Shown in pieces: positions 27,650-36,261 of a DNA stretch of 64,000 nucleotides. The stretch lies in the NCBI GenBank assembly GCA_020633235.1, contig JACKEA010000005.1, positions 682,001-746,000 of the forward strand, given 5' to 3'. Below the pieces are notes generated by a model. The model made no database searches, was not told the origin of the DNA, and worked only from the letters and a program-made list of their open reading frames with translations. Source of the stretch: Polyangiaceae bacterium. Lineage in GTDB: Bacteria; Myxococcota_A; Polyangia; Polyangiales; Polyangiaceae. How positions within the stretch are numbered: the first letter of the stretch is position 1; each line of letters starts with the position of its first letter. Made by a program: the position numbers and the translations under genes.

Positions 27650-30600
27650 TCAAGCCGTTGCCAAATCCGACCCCCTCGCCCGCCGCCGCTGCTCGCGGTG
27701 CAAGCCGAGGCGTTTCGCCTGATAGAAGATCACCGGGTAGACCACCAGCTCCATGATGAAGCTGCTCGCCAGCCCGCCGATCATCGGTGCTGCGAGTCTC
27801 CGCATGGTGTCCGCGCCGGCGCCGGTTCCCCAGAGCAGCGGCACCAAGCCGACGAAGACGACCATCACCGTCATCATCTTGGGCCGGATCCGCTGCACGG
27901 CGCCGTCGTGGATGGCGTGCCACAGGTCGCTGTCGTTTCTCATTCGCCCCAGGTTCCGGAAGCGTTCCACACTGCTATCCAGATACAAGAGCATCACCAG
28001 ACCGGTTTCCGCGTCGAGCCCAGCCAGCGCGATGACGCCGACCCAGACCGCGAGGGAGAGATTGTAGCCGAGCAGGTACAGGAGCCACGACGCGCCGATC
28101 AAGCTAAAGGGAATCGCCAGAACGACGATACCGACGCGCAGCCAGCTCCGGGTACCCAGATACAAGAGCAGGATGATGCTGATGGCCGCCAACGGTACCG
28201 CCACTTGGAGCCGCTTTCTCGCCGCCTCCATGTATTCGTACTGCCCGGACCACACGATGCTGTAGCCCGGCGGGAGCTTCACTTGTGATTGCACTGCCCG
28301 CTGCGCATTCTTGACGTAGGTGCCGACGTCGATCCCCGCGATGTCCACGTAGACCCAGCTGGTCAACACCGCATTCTCGCTCTTGATCATCGGCGGCCCC
28401 TTGTGAATCGACAGCGTTGCGAGCTGCGCGAGGGGGATATGGGCACCGGAAGGAGTCGGGACCAGAGTCTGGCGCAGTGCGGCGAGGCTATCGCGAAGCT
28501 CATGAGGATACCGCACGTTGATGGGGTACCGCTGCAATGCCTCGACGGTCTCACCAATGGTCATGCCCCCGGTGGCACTCATGATCACGTCCTGCACGTC
28601 CGCCACGTTGAGGCCGTAGCGCGCAATCTCCTCGCGATTGATGCGCACGTCGAGGTAGTTGCCCCCGACGGTCTTCTCTGGGAACGCGCTGACCGTGTAC
28701 TGTCCGGTGCCCTCGTCCGTACGCACGACTTGGGATATGCGTGCCGAGATGTCCGACAGCGTGGCGAGATCGGGACCGAGCACCTTGATCCCGACGGGAG
28801 TCTTGATCCCAGTCGACAGCATGTCGATGCGTGTCTTGATCGGCATGGTCCACGCATTGGTGAGACCGGGTATCTGCATTACTTCATTCAAGCCCTTGAC
28901 GTGCGGCCCTCCCGGAAGGTTGTAGCCATAGATGAGCTCGTCCACCGTGATGGGTCTCAGATCCGGCCACGCCCAGCGAAACGGCTTCTTCATGAAGTCG
29001 GGGAGAGGGTCGTAGAAGCGCGCCACGGGGATCTGACGCCAGAGGTTCTTGTCACGCTTGAGCACGATCGTCGTCTCCAGCATGCTGGGCGGCGCAGGGT
29101 CCGTCGCCGTTTGGGCGCGCCCCGCCTTCCCGAACACGCTCTCGACCTCGGGGAACTGTTTGATGATCGCGTCGGTTTGCTGCAACAGCTCCCGAACCTT
29201 GTCGACACTGATGCCCGGGTCCGTCGTGGGCATGTACAGCAGGTCACCCTCCTCCAGCGGGGGCATGAACTCGCTGCCCAAGTGACTGAGCGGCCACGCC
29301 GTCGACACGAGCAGGGCCACCATGCTCCCGGTGACGAACCACGGGTGGGCCATCGCGAACTTGAAAGCCGGATTGTAGGCGCGCTGGAGGTAGCGGCTGA
29401 GCGGGTGCTTCTCCTCCGAATGGATGCGCTGCGGAAGCAGGACGATGGCGGCGAGAATGATCCAGCCGATGACCATGACCCAGCGATAGTGGGAGAGCAC
29501 TGGCAGGGGTATCAGCGCCAGGAGCAAGGCCGGGCCGAAGATCCCGCCGAGCGTGATCATCAAGCGCCGCCTCGGGGACACGCGCTCCGGAATGGTGCGT
29601 TCGTTGATGAGATAAACCATCAACACGGGGATGATGGTGACCGCCAAGAGAGCGCCAAACCCGACGGCGAACGTCTTGGTGAACGCCAGCGGCTTGAACA
29701 AACGCCCCGACTGCTCGCCCAGCACGAAGATGGGCAGGAAAGAGACCGTGATGATCAGCAGGCTGAAGAAGAGCGTTGGCCCCGTCTCCGCCGCCGCTTC
29801 GGCGATGATCTCGACGCGCGATCTGGGCACCCCACCCTGTTTGAGGCGCTCCGCCTCGTGATCCAGGTGCTTGTGCGCGTTCTCCACCATGATGATGGCG
29901 CTGTCCACCATCACTCCGATCGCGAGCGCAATCCCGCCAAGGCTCATGATGTTGGCGTTGATGCCGAAGAGCTTCATGGCGATGAAGCTGCCGAGCACGC
30001 CTATCGGTAGCACGACGACCGCCACGAGCGCGCTGCGCGCGTGCAGCAGGAACAGCAAGATGACCAAGGAAACGACGACCATCTCTTCAATCAGCGTGTG
30101 CGTCAGCGTATTGACGGCGCGCCCGATCAGGTCGGAACGATCGTAGGCTGGCTGGATCGCGACCCCGGGCGGTAGGCCTCGCTCGAGATCAGTGAGCTTG
30201 GCGCGCACGTTGTCGATGGTCTGGCGAGCGTTTTCGCCGAAACGCATGATGATGACGCCGCCCACCGTCTCCCCGCCGCCGTTCCAATCCGCCACCCCTC
30301 TCCGGATGTCCGGGCCGGTGCGGACTTCGGCAACGTCCTTGAGATAGATCGGCTTGCCCTCCTCGTTCGCACCGAGGGAAACGGTTCGGAGCCCGGCTAG
30401 CACCTTCTCGTTGCGGAGCTCCTCCACGCTCTGGCCGGCCTCGCGAGCCTGCGCGATTTCGCGGTCCGTGAGGCTTCCCAGATAGCCCACGCCGCGGAGC
30501 ATGTACTCCATCTCGCTCATCTCCATCAGACGTCCACCGACGTCGATGTTCGAGCGCTGGATTGCGGACTTCACCTTACTGAGCGGGATGTTGAGACCCA

Positions 30601-31459
30601 GGAGCTTCACCGGATCCACAACCACCTGGTACTGCTTGACGAAGCCTCCAATCGGAGCGACCTCGCTCACGCCGTCCACCGCGGTCAGCGCATATCGCAA
30701 ATACCAGTCCTGCTGGCTTCTGAGGTCCGCCAGGTTCTGTTTGCTTCGCACCAGCGGCGTGCCATCGAGCGGGCACTTGTCGTACGACTTGCCCATCTGG
30801 ACGCGCTCGAGGCGTGGACGCACTTCGGGCGGCGCGTCGTCGGGCGTGTCGTAGCGCTTGTTTTCCAGCTCGTCGAAATAGACCACCCGCCCGTCTTCGA
30901 AGATCCGATGGTGGATCAGCCGTGGGCGCGCCTTCTCTGGCGCCTGGTCTCGCGACTCGTACCACTTGTCCGTGTCGGGGTCGTGCCACGCCCCGTTTGG
31001 GTGTGATGCGCAGTATTTTCCCGTCACCAGCGCGTACTCGTAGACCCACCCGACGCCCGTGGCGTCGGGGCCAAGCTCGGGATTGGCGCCTTTTGGCAGC
31101 TTGCTGACGACGGAGCTCAACTGTTCGAGCACCCGGCTGCGCGCCCAATAGAGGTCCGTGCCATCCTCGAAGATGATGTAGACGAAGCTGGTCCCGAACA
31201 TGCTGTAGCCGCGCACCACCTTGGCGTAGGGCACGGCGAGCATGGCGGTGGTGAGCGGATAGGTGACCTGATCTTCGACGATCTGCGGTGCCTGCCCCGC
31301 GTACTCGGTACGAATGACGACCTGCACGTCGGACAGATCCGGAATGGCATCTACTGTTGCGTGATAGGTGGCCCAGATGCCGCCAAACGTCAGAAACGCC
31401 GTCAGCAGGATGACCAGCGCTCGGTTGAACGAGCACCAGCGAATCACGCGGGCGATCAT
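27650..31459 (-). CDS. cusA: CusA/CzcA-type heavy-metal RND efflux pump
   Basis: Inner-membrane pump of a tripartite Cu(I)/Ag(I)-type exporter. 1269 aa, longer than the usual 1030-1060. Landmarks: RVIRWCSFNRALVILLTAFLTFGG at the start, GGIALAIGVMVDSAIIMVENAHK with the proton-relay Asp, and EFMPPLEEGDLLYMPTTDPG and MLSTGIKTPVGIKVLGPD in the porter domain. The extra length is mainly an insert at residues ~145-245 holding KYCASHP and DKCPLDGTPL, like a degenerate metal-binding domain. The ATG overlaps the cusB stop. The MIARV start was chosen over one 9 codons upstream for this coupling and for homology. Metal specificity (Cu/Ag rather than Zn/Co) is inferred from the neighbours. Confidence 0.93.
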   Translation of the reverse strand: MIARVIRWCSFNRALVILLTAFLTFGGIWATYHATVDAIPDLSDVQVVIRTEYAGQAPQIVEDQVTYPLTTAMLAVPYAKVVRGYSMFGTSFVYIIFEDGTDLYWARSRVLEQLSSVVSKLPKGANPELGPDATGVGWVYEYALVTGKYCASHPNGAWHDPDTDKWYESRDQAPEKARPRLIHHRIFEDGRVVYFDELENKRYDTPDDAPPEVRPRLERVQMGKSYDKCPLDGTPLVRSKQNLADLRSQQDWYLRYALTAVDGVSEVAPIGGFVKQYQVVVDPVKLLGLNIPLSKVKSAIQRSNIDVGGRLMEMSEMEYMLRGVGYLGSLTDREIAQAREAGQSVEELRNEKVLAGLRTVSLGANEEGKPIYLKDVAEVRTGPDIRRGVADWNGGGETVGGVIIMRFGENARQTIDNVRAKLTDLERGLPPGVAIQPAYDRSDLIGRAVNTLTHTLIEEMVVVSLVILLFLLHARSALVAVVVLPIGVLGSFIAMKLFGINANIMSLGGIALAIGVMVDSAIIMVENAHKHLDHEAERLKQGGVPRSRVEIIAEAAAETGPTLFFSLLIITVSFLPIFVLGEQSGRLFKPLAFTKTFAVGFGALLAVTIIPVLMVYLINERTIPERVSPRRRLMITLGGIFGPALLLALIPLPVLSHYRWVMVIGWIILAAIVLLPQRIHSEEKHPLSRYLQRAYNPAFKFAMAHPWFVTGSMVALLVSTAWPLSHLGSEFMPPLEEGDLLYMPTTDPGISVDKVRELLQQTDAIIKQFPEVESVFGKAGRAQTATDPAPPSMLETTIVLKRDKNLWRQIPVARFYDPLPDFMKKPFRWAWPDLRPITVDELIYGYNLPGGPHVKGLNEVMQIPGLTNAWTMPIKTRIDMLSTGIKTPVGIKVLGPDLATLSDISARISQVVRTDEGTGQYTVSAFPEKTVGGNYLDVRINREEIARYGLNVADVQDVIMSATGGMTIGETVEALQRYPINVRYPHELRDSLAALRQTLVPTPSGAHIPLAQLATLSIHKGPPMIKSENAVLTSWVYVDIAGIDVGTYVKNAQRAVQSQVKLPPGYSIVWSGQYEYMEAARKRLQVAVPLAAISIILLLYLGTRSWLRVGIVVLAIPFSLIGASWLLYLLGYNLSLAVWVGVIALAGLDAETGLVMLLYLDSSVERFRNLGRMRNDSDLWHAIHDGAVQRIRPKMMTVMVVFVGLVPLLWGTGAGADTMRRLAAPMIGGLASSFIMELVVYPVIFYQAKRLGLHREQRRRARGSDLATA

Positions 31460-33486
31460 TTCGCGACCTTCAGCGGGCGCTGCCAATCCGCACAGGTCAG
31501 CATCGCCTTGCCGAAGAACGGGTTCTTGACCGTCCCTTCAGCCTGGATCCAGACGGATCCGCCCTTCTCGCCCTCGGGGTACATCGGGCAGTGGGCCTCT
31601 CCCAGCTTCTTGCCGTAGGCCTTCGGAACGCCAGTGGCGTGAAGTAGCTTGGCGAGCTGGCTGCTGAGGACCGCGAACTTTCGGCGAGCTTCGTCGAGGC
31701 TCTTGATCTTGGCGAGCTCCTCGGCCTGCTTCTTCACGTCGGCCGCCTCGGGATGCTCGTGCCAGAAGTGCGGGTGGTCCGGAATCTTCATCGCCATGAG
31801 CGCGTCCATGGCGCCAGCGAGGTTGCGCGCGGAAACGCCGATGTCGGTGGTCGTGTCTCCCGCCAGCGCGTGACCCACGGCCAGATATCCATCGAGCGCA
31901 GTGCCGAGGGCCTTGTTCGCCGCGTCGGGCAGAACCAACGTCGAGGTCTCTACTTCTGGCGCCTTCGGAGCGGTGGCCTCGGCGACGGGCGTGCCCTTCA
32001 TCATCTTGGCCAGCGCCTCGCGCATTCTGGCCTCGCTGTCGATCAAGAACTGACCGCTGACGACGACCAGCTCGCCGGGCTTGAGACCTTCCAAGATCTC
32101 GACCTTCCCGTCCGCCGTCTCGGCGCCCATCTTGACTTGGCGCGGCTCGAAGCGCCCCTCCCCCTTTGCCACGAAGGCCACCTGGCGCTCCCCGGTGTCG
32201 ATCACCGCGGACCGAGACACCAGCACGCGCTTGTCTGTCGCGGTGCCTTGGAACACTACCGTGGAGTACATCCCCGGCTTGAGCTTGAGGTCGGGATTAT
32301 CGAACTCGAGGCGTACGTTGATCTGGCGCGTGCGTTCGTCGAGGTACGGGTAGATGTAGACGACCTTGCCTTCGAGCGTTTCGCCCGGAAGGTAGGTCAG
32401 CGTCATGGTCGCCTTCTGCCCGACCTTGATCTGCCGGCTCTGGTATTCGTAGACCGTGGCCATCACCCACACGCGCGAAAGGTCGGCGATGCGATACGCC
32501 GTCATTCCCGGCGTGACTTTCATCCCCTCGAAGGCGTGTTTCTCGATGACCACACCACTTTGGGGGCTGGTGATGGTCATCGTCCGAAACGGCTTGCCGC
32601 GCTTCTCGAGTGCCTTGATCTGACCCGAGCCGATGTCGAAGAGGGACAGCTTCGTGCGAGCGGGCCCGAGCAACTGGCTGGCGAGCCCTCCCCCCACCTT
32701 GCTGTCCTCGCCGCTGGGAAGCCGCTTGGTCGCCTTGTAGGCGAGCAGGTACTCGCCTTGAGCAGCGTAGAGCTCCGGCGAGTAGAGCGAGAACAGCGCT
32801 TGCCCGCGCTTCACGGGTTTGCCCTGGTAGTCCACGTAGAGCTTCTCGATCCAGCCGCCGACCTTGACGTTGACATCGCCCAGCAGCTTCTCGTCGTAGG
32901 TGACCGTGCCGACGGTGCGAATGGATCCACTCTCCGAGCCCTCGGAGACCTTCTCGACGCGCACGCCAATGTTCTGCGAGACCACCGGATCGATGCTGAC
33001 CTCACCGGAGAACTTCGCGGGATCCAGCGGAACGAGCTTCATGCCGCAGATCGGGCAATCGCCAGGCTTGGGGACGATGACCCAGGGGTGCATTCCGCAC
33101 GTGTAGTAGTGCTGGCCTCCCGGCCCTTCGGCCTCTTCCTTCGAACCGGTGACCTTCGACCACGCCGCGTGCAGATCCTTCCCGAGGGTGGGCCCGATCA
33201 ACGCGCCCACGTACATCACCATCAGCGCACCGGCGAGGATCACGAGCAGCCGTTTCGTGCTGATCGAGCGCGGGATCGGGGGCGCCGATGCGGGCCCGTC
33301 CTCAGGCGGCACGGGCACCTCGGGTGGCTCGGTCGCGTCGGGCGGCGCGGGTGCTTCGGACATAGGCGGAGCCTCCGGCTCCGGGCTCGCGTCGGTCGAA
33401 TCCGGCGCGTGCGGGGGGTCGCCAGCGGCGAACTCCTCGGCCTGTTGCTCGATTCGGTCTGCTTCTTGTTTGGGATCGGTTGTCAT
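31456..33486 (-). CDS. cusB: CusB-type periplasmic adaptor with N- and C-terminal metal domains
   Basis: Membrane-fusion protein linking CusA and the outer-membrane channel. 676 aa. After a Pro/Ala-rich cytoplasmic segment comes a membrane anchor (about 76-98), then a heavy-metal-binding domain YTCGMHP...CPICGMKL (about 127-151). The adaptor core follows, with VGWIEKLYVD-like and LSRVWVMATVYEYQ segments. A ~150-aa C-terminal domain (HFWHEHPEAADVKKQ..., HCPMYPEGEKGG, NPFFGKAMLTCADW) matches the DUF3347 domain of copper proteins. It overlaps cusA and cusC by a few bases. Confidence 0.92.
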   Translation of the reverse strand: MTTDPKQEADRIEQQAEEFAAGDPPHAPDSTDASPEPEAPPMSEAPAPPDATEPPEVPVPPEDGPASAPPIPRSISTKRLLVILAGALMVMYVGALIGPTLGKDLHAAWSKVTGSKEEAEGPGGQHYYTCGMHPWVIVPKPGDCPICGMKLVPLDPAKFSGEVSIDPVVSQNIGVRVEKVSEGSESGSIRTVGTVTYDEKLLGDVNVKVGGWIEKLYVDYQGKPVKRGQALFSLYSPELYAAQGEYLLAYKATKRLPSGEDSKVGGGLASQLLGPARTKLSLFDIGSGQIKALEKRGKPFRTMTITSPQSGVVIEKHAFEGMKVTPGMTAYRIADLSRVWVMATVYEYQSRQIKVGQKATMTLTYLPGETLEGKVVYIYPYLDERTRQINVRLEFDNPDLKLKPGMYSTVVFQGTATDKRVLVSRSAVIDTGERQVAFVAKGEGRFEPRQVKMGAETADGKVEILEGLKPGELVVVSGQFLIDSEARMREALAKMMKGTPVAEATAPKAPEVETSTLVLPDAANKALGTALDGYLAVGHALAGDTTTDIGVSARNLAGAMDALMAMKIPDHPHFWHEHPEAADVKKQAEELAKIKSLDEARRKFAVLSSQLAKLLHATGVPKAYGKKLGEAHCPMYPEGEKGGSVWIQAEGTVKNPFFGKAMLTCADWQRPLKVAK

Positions 33487-34772
33487 TTGGCTCCCACGAT
33501 CGCTTCAGCGTCGACGCGCGCCTCGGCGGCCGCTGCTTCCGCCATGCGAGTGGCACGCTCGAAGTTGAGTAACTGCACCTCGGCCTGGAATAGCGACGCG
33601 AAATCGGCGCGATCGACCTGATAGGAGGCGAAAGTCGCGTCGAGGGTCAAGCGTGCTGCCGGCGTCAGGTCTTTGCGATAGGTCCGGGCTTTCTGTGCGG
33701 ATCGTTTCCAGTTTGCGACCACGCGGCCGAGGTCACCTCGAATGTCATCCAGCGCCGCGGCACGGTTGTCCATGGCTTCCGCCGCCAGCTTCTCGTTCAT
33801 GCGCCGTTCGCTACTCGATCGCTGACTGTAGAAGAGCGGCAGCGGCAGCGACAAGCCGATGGATGCGAAGTCGGTCCCGGGGTCCGTGCCCGCAGGTACC
33901 CGAAACCGATAGCCCGCCCAGACGGTAATGTCGGGGTAGCCATCGCGCGCCGCGCGCCGGGCCGCGGCCCGGTAGGTTTCGGCTTCCGCACTGTAGCGCT
34001 TGAGCAACGGGCGCTTCTCGCGTGCGCGCCGAATCAGCTCGGCCGCGCTGGCGTCGGGGTCCGGGACCTTCGTCTGCTTGGGCGTTCGCACCACGGTTTT
34101 GATAGGACGGCGGAGCGCGGCGTTGATGGTTGCCGTCAGGGACCGTTCGTCTTGGTCGAAGTTCTTGAGATCGTCTTGAAGCTCGTCCGAGAGCACATGG
34201 AGCCGGAGCAACTCGTGCTGAGCCACGAGGCCCGCTTCGTTCTTCACGCGAACGATCTCCAAAAAATCTTTCACGAGCTTCACGTGCTCTCGGGTGACGC
34301 TGCGAAGCTGCCGAGTCAGCGCCAGGCGGTAGTAGGCGCGCATGACGCTGGTTCTGAGCTGGACCTTCTTTTCGTCGAGGCTGAGCTGTGCCTGCCGCAC
34401 CCGAGCCCGGGCTTCGTCTTCGCGGGCATCGAGCTTGCCGGGCCAAAGGAACGTCTGGCTCAGCTTGAGCTGCACTCCGCTCATGGGGTGATCACCCAAG
34501 GCGAAGGAGTCGACCGGCACGTTGCTGTACTCGGCGGAAAACACCGGGTTCATCCAGGCACCGGCCGTCGTTACGCTCTCGTTCAACGCACTCACGCGTT
34601 GCTCGACGGCGTCGATGCCCTTGTTCGCCTTTACGGCCTTGTCGCCCAGCTCGTCCGCAATGTCCGGCCCGTAGGCGGCGGTCTGGGCGCTGCTCGGGGC
34701 CGACATCGACAAGAGAGCGGCGGCTACGGCGAGCGCACAGATGTGCCTGGTCAGTGTCAGCTGGGTCTGCAT
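33483..34772 (-). CDS. cusC: CusC-type outer-membrane efflux protein
   Basis: TolC-family outer-membrane factor, 429 aa, with a signal peptide (MQTQLTLTRHICALAVAAAL...SSAQ). Two long coiled-coil repeat regions are visible: ARVRQAQLSLDEKKVQLRTS and RSAQKARTYRKDLTPAARL. I chose the ATG at 34772 because AGGAAG precedes it; an in-frame ATG 16 codons upstream gives no signal peptide start. First gene of the cusCBA-lipoprotein-regulator-kinase operon. A sigma-54-type promoter lies at 35005-35021 on the same strand. Confidence 0.88.
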   Translation of the reverse strand: MQTQLTLTRHICALAVAAALLSMSAPSSAQTAAYGPDIADELGDKAVKANKGIDAVEQRVSALNESVTTAGAWMNPVFSAEYSNVPVDSFALGDHPMSGVQLKLSQTFLWPGKLDAREDEARARVRQAQLSLDEKKVQLRTSVMRAYYRLALTRQLRSVTREHVKLVKDFLEIVRVKNEAGLVAQHELLRLHVLSDELQDDLKNFDQDERSLTATINAALRRPIKTVVRTPKQTKVPDPDASAAELIRRAREKRPLLKRYSAEAETYRAAARRAARDGYPDITVWAGYRFRVPAGTDPGTDFASIGLSLPLPLFYSQRSSSERRMNEKLAAEAMDNRAAALDDIRGDLGRVVANWKRSAQKARTYRKDLTPAARLTLDATFASYQVDRADFASLFQAEVQLLNFERATRMAEAAAAEARVDAEAIVGAK

Positions 34773-35004
34773 GGGTGCTTCCTGGTCGTGGTGGAACGTG
34801 TTTGGGGACGCCGCGGGCAAGGCACCGCCTGCCGCAGCGACCGAAATTGGGGCGGAGACTACACCGATGAGCGGTTCGAGCGCCGCGGCCTCACCGCGGA
34901 TGAAGGTTTCGCCGCGCTGGGCGCTTCCGGCCGGCGTACCGAGCGCGCGGAGACTTTGTCCAAGGTCCCCCGTGCTGGCGTCGATTCATGTCGGACGTCA
35001 CGCG

Positions 35005-35021
35005 ATGCAGGTTCCGTACCA
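35005..35021 (-). promoter_or_regulatory. Candidate sigma-54 promoter of cusC
   Basis: On the minus strand TGGTACGGAACCTGCAT: GG and GC are separated by exactly 10 bases, and it matches TGGCACG-N4-TTGC at all but two positions. The predicted start is near 34995, about 220 bp ahead of cusC. The AT-rich palindrome at 35101-35133 lies about 90 bp upstream, the usual enhancer distance. Confidence 0.6.
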
Positions 35022-35100
35022 TCCGTGCACCAAGGAAGAAGCAGCCGCGGATGGCGCTTTCCGCGTCGCGCCAACGCCTCGGAGGATTTGCTGGTCCTTT

Positions 35101-35133
35101 AGACAATTCTCAAAGAACTCACGAAATGACTCA
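35101..35133. promoter_or_regulatory. Candidate activator binding site between cusC and cupredoxin 1
   Basis: An AT-rich island in GC-rich DNA with the near-palindrome GACAATTCTC (35102-35111) and, 22 bases on, AAATGACTC (35124-35132). GACAATTCTC recurs ahead of cupredoxin 2 (41672), and GACAAT...AAATGACTC recurs ahead of copA (38869, 38893). It lies about 90-110 bp from the divergent sigma-54 promoters on both sides, so one site could serve both. Confidence 0.5.
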
Positions 35134-35211
35134 GGCGAAGCGCCGAATCCGAGCTCGAGGTCCTGACAAGCGTTCAGTCGAAGTCTCGGGAAGGCCGGCT
35201 CCCGAAGAGTT

Positions 35212-35227
35212 TGGTACGCCAGTTGCT
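35212..35227 (+). promoter_or_regulatory. Candidate sigma-54 promoter of cupredoxin 1
   Basis: TGGTACGCCAGTTGCT: one mismatch to TGGCACG-N4-TTGCT, GG-N10-GC spacing exact. The predicted start is about 28 bases before the ATG at 35266. Confidence 0.7.
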
Positions 35228-35265
35228 GCGGCCGAGGGTGTTTCTGGAATCATCCTCGTACCACA

Positions 35266-35823
35266 ATGGTCGTCGTGCGTCGGTCACCGTTCCTCTTCCT
35301 GCTGCTGCAGGCGTGCACCCAAGCAGCGAGCCAGCCAGATGGTAGGTCCGACGCCGATCCGCCCGATGTGGCAAGTACCACCGACGCCGCCCCCGCCTCC
35401 GACGCCGGCTTTGCCGAGAGCGGCCCGCCGGATTCGGGTTTCGACCCCTGTGGAGACACCGGTGGACCGGATGCGACCTCGGACACACCAATTTGCGACT
35501 GTACGCTGCCGGACGCAGTAGACCTCGCCAGCACGGGTAACCTCGTCATCGAGTTCACCTACAAGTACACGCCGCGTTGCGTGGTCGTGCCTGCCGGCAC
35601 GACGATCACGTGGCAGGGAAACTTTCTGGCGCATCCGCTATGGCCGAGCGCCTGCTCCGGCGACGTCGCTCAAAACCCGATACACGACGTGAGCGACGTC
35701 AGCCAGACTTCACTCGAGATCGACTTTCCGGTGCCCGGAGTCTTCCCCTACTACTGCCCCAATCACGCGAATGACGGACCCTCTCCGGAGGGAATGTGCG
35801 GAGTGGTCTACGTCGTTCCGTGA
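35266..35823 (+). CDS. Cupredoxin-domain lipoprotein (plastocyanin-like)
   Basis: 185 aa. A lipoprotein-type leader (RRSPFLFLLLQAC) is followed by an Asp/Ala/Ser-rich linker. The C-terminal ~95 residues form a blue-copper fold, with PRCVVVPAGTTITWQGNFLAHPLWP giving the first His, and YYCPNHANDGPSPEGMCG giving Cys, His and Met in the order of type-1 copper ligands. It probably binds copper in the periplasm or at the outer membrane, as electron carrier or copper buffer. First plus-strand gene of the island, with its own sigma-54-like promoter. Confidence 0.85.
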   Translation: MVVVRRSPFLFLLLQACTQAASQPDGRSDADPPDVASTTDAAPASDAGFAESGPPDSGFDPCGDTGGPDATSDTPICDCTLPDAVDLASTGNLVIEFTYKYTPRCVVVPAGTTITWQGNFLAHPLWPSACSGDVAQNPIHDVSDVSQTSLEIDFPVPGVFPYYCPNHANDGPSPEGMCGVVYVVP

Positions 35824-35857
35824 CCTACTGCGTACCCCCGACTCGAGACGCCGGAGT

Positions 35858-35873
35858 TGGTACGCGGATTGCT
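35858..35873 (+). promoter_or_regulatory. Candidate sigma-54 promoter of the PII-like gene
   Basis: TGGTACGCGGATTGCT: one mismatch to TGGCACG-N4-TTGCT with exact GG-N10-GC spacing. The predicted start is about 46 bases before the ATG at 35930. No GACAAT site is evident upstream, where the cupredoxin gene ends. Confidence 0.65.
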
Positions 35874-35929
35874 TCACAAGCAGACGAGTCGATCGCTCGA
35901 CTCGTTGCGCGTTGCAAGGAGGGCGCCCC

Positions 35930-36244
35930 ATGGATTTCCTCAAACTGACGGCCATCGTTCGCTCGGACCTGCTGGCCAAGGTCGAAACGGCCCTTCAGGA
36001 AGCCGGAGTCCCGGGCATCTCGGTGACTCACGTCGTTGGCTTTGGCGAGTACACGAATCTGTATCGTCACGATTGGCAGTGTTCTCACGCCAAGATCGAG
36101 ATCTTCATCCCCGAGCGTGCCGCCGGCGACATCGTCACCACGATCGAAAGTGCCGCCAGCACCGGTGCTGCCGGAGACGGAATCATCGCGGTACAACCGG
36201 TCCAGGACTTGATCCGAATCCGGACCAAGTCCCGAGTGAGCTAG
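35930..36244 (+). CDS. PII-like regulatory protein of the metal-efflux-associated type
   Basis: 104 aa, normal PII length. The N-terminal strand MDFLKLTAIVRSDLLAKVETAL and the C-terminal signature STGAAGDGIIAVQPV match the PII fold and its ATP-binding B-loop (TGxxGDG). The T-loop is replaced by HVVGFGEYTNLYRHDWQCSHAK, with no uridylylation Tyr in the usual context but with His and Cys. This resembles the PII-NG group known to accompany RND metal exporters. AAGGAGGG precedes the ATG. It is cotranscribed with the next gene, 17 bp apart. It could sense nucleotides or metal and act on the pump or kinase (inference). Confidence 0.8.
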   Translation: MDFLKLTAIVRSDLLAKVETALQEAGVPGISVTHVVGFGEYTNLYRHDWQCSHAKIEIFIPERAAGDIVTTIESAASTGAAGDGIIAVQPVQDLIRIRTKSRVS

Positions 36245-36261
36245 GTCGTCGGGAGGTGATC

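Larger units (their letters stand above)
34773..35265. other. Divergent regulatory region of the copper island
   Basis: No convincing gene in these 493 bp; an open frame on the plus strand (34741-35166) has non-coding composition and would span the control sites. The region holds two divergent sigma-54-like promoters with one palindromic site between them. Confidence 0.6.

Noticed and set aside
34741..35166. Plus-strand frame between cusC and cupredoxin 1
   Set aside because: No ribosome site, composition unlike neighbours, and it spans the candidate control sites.
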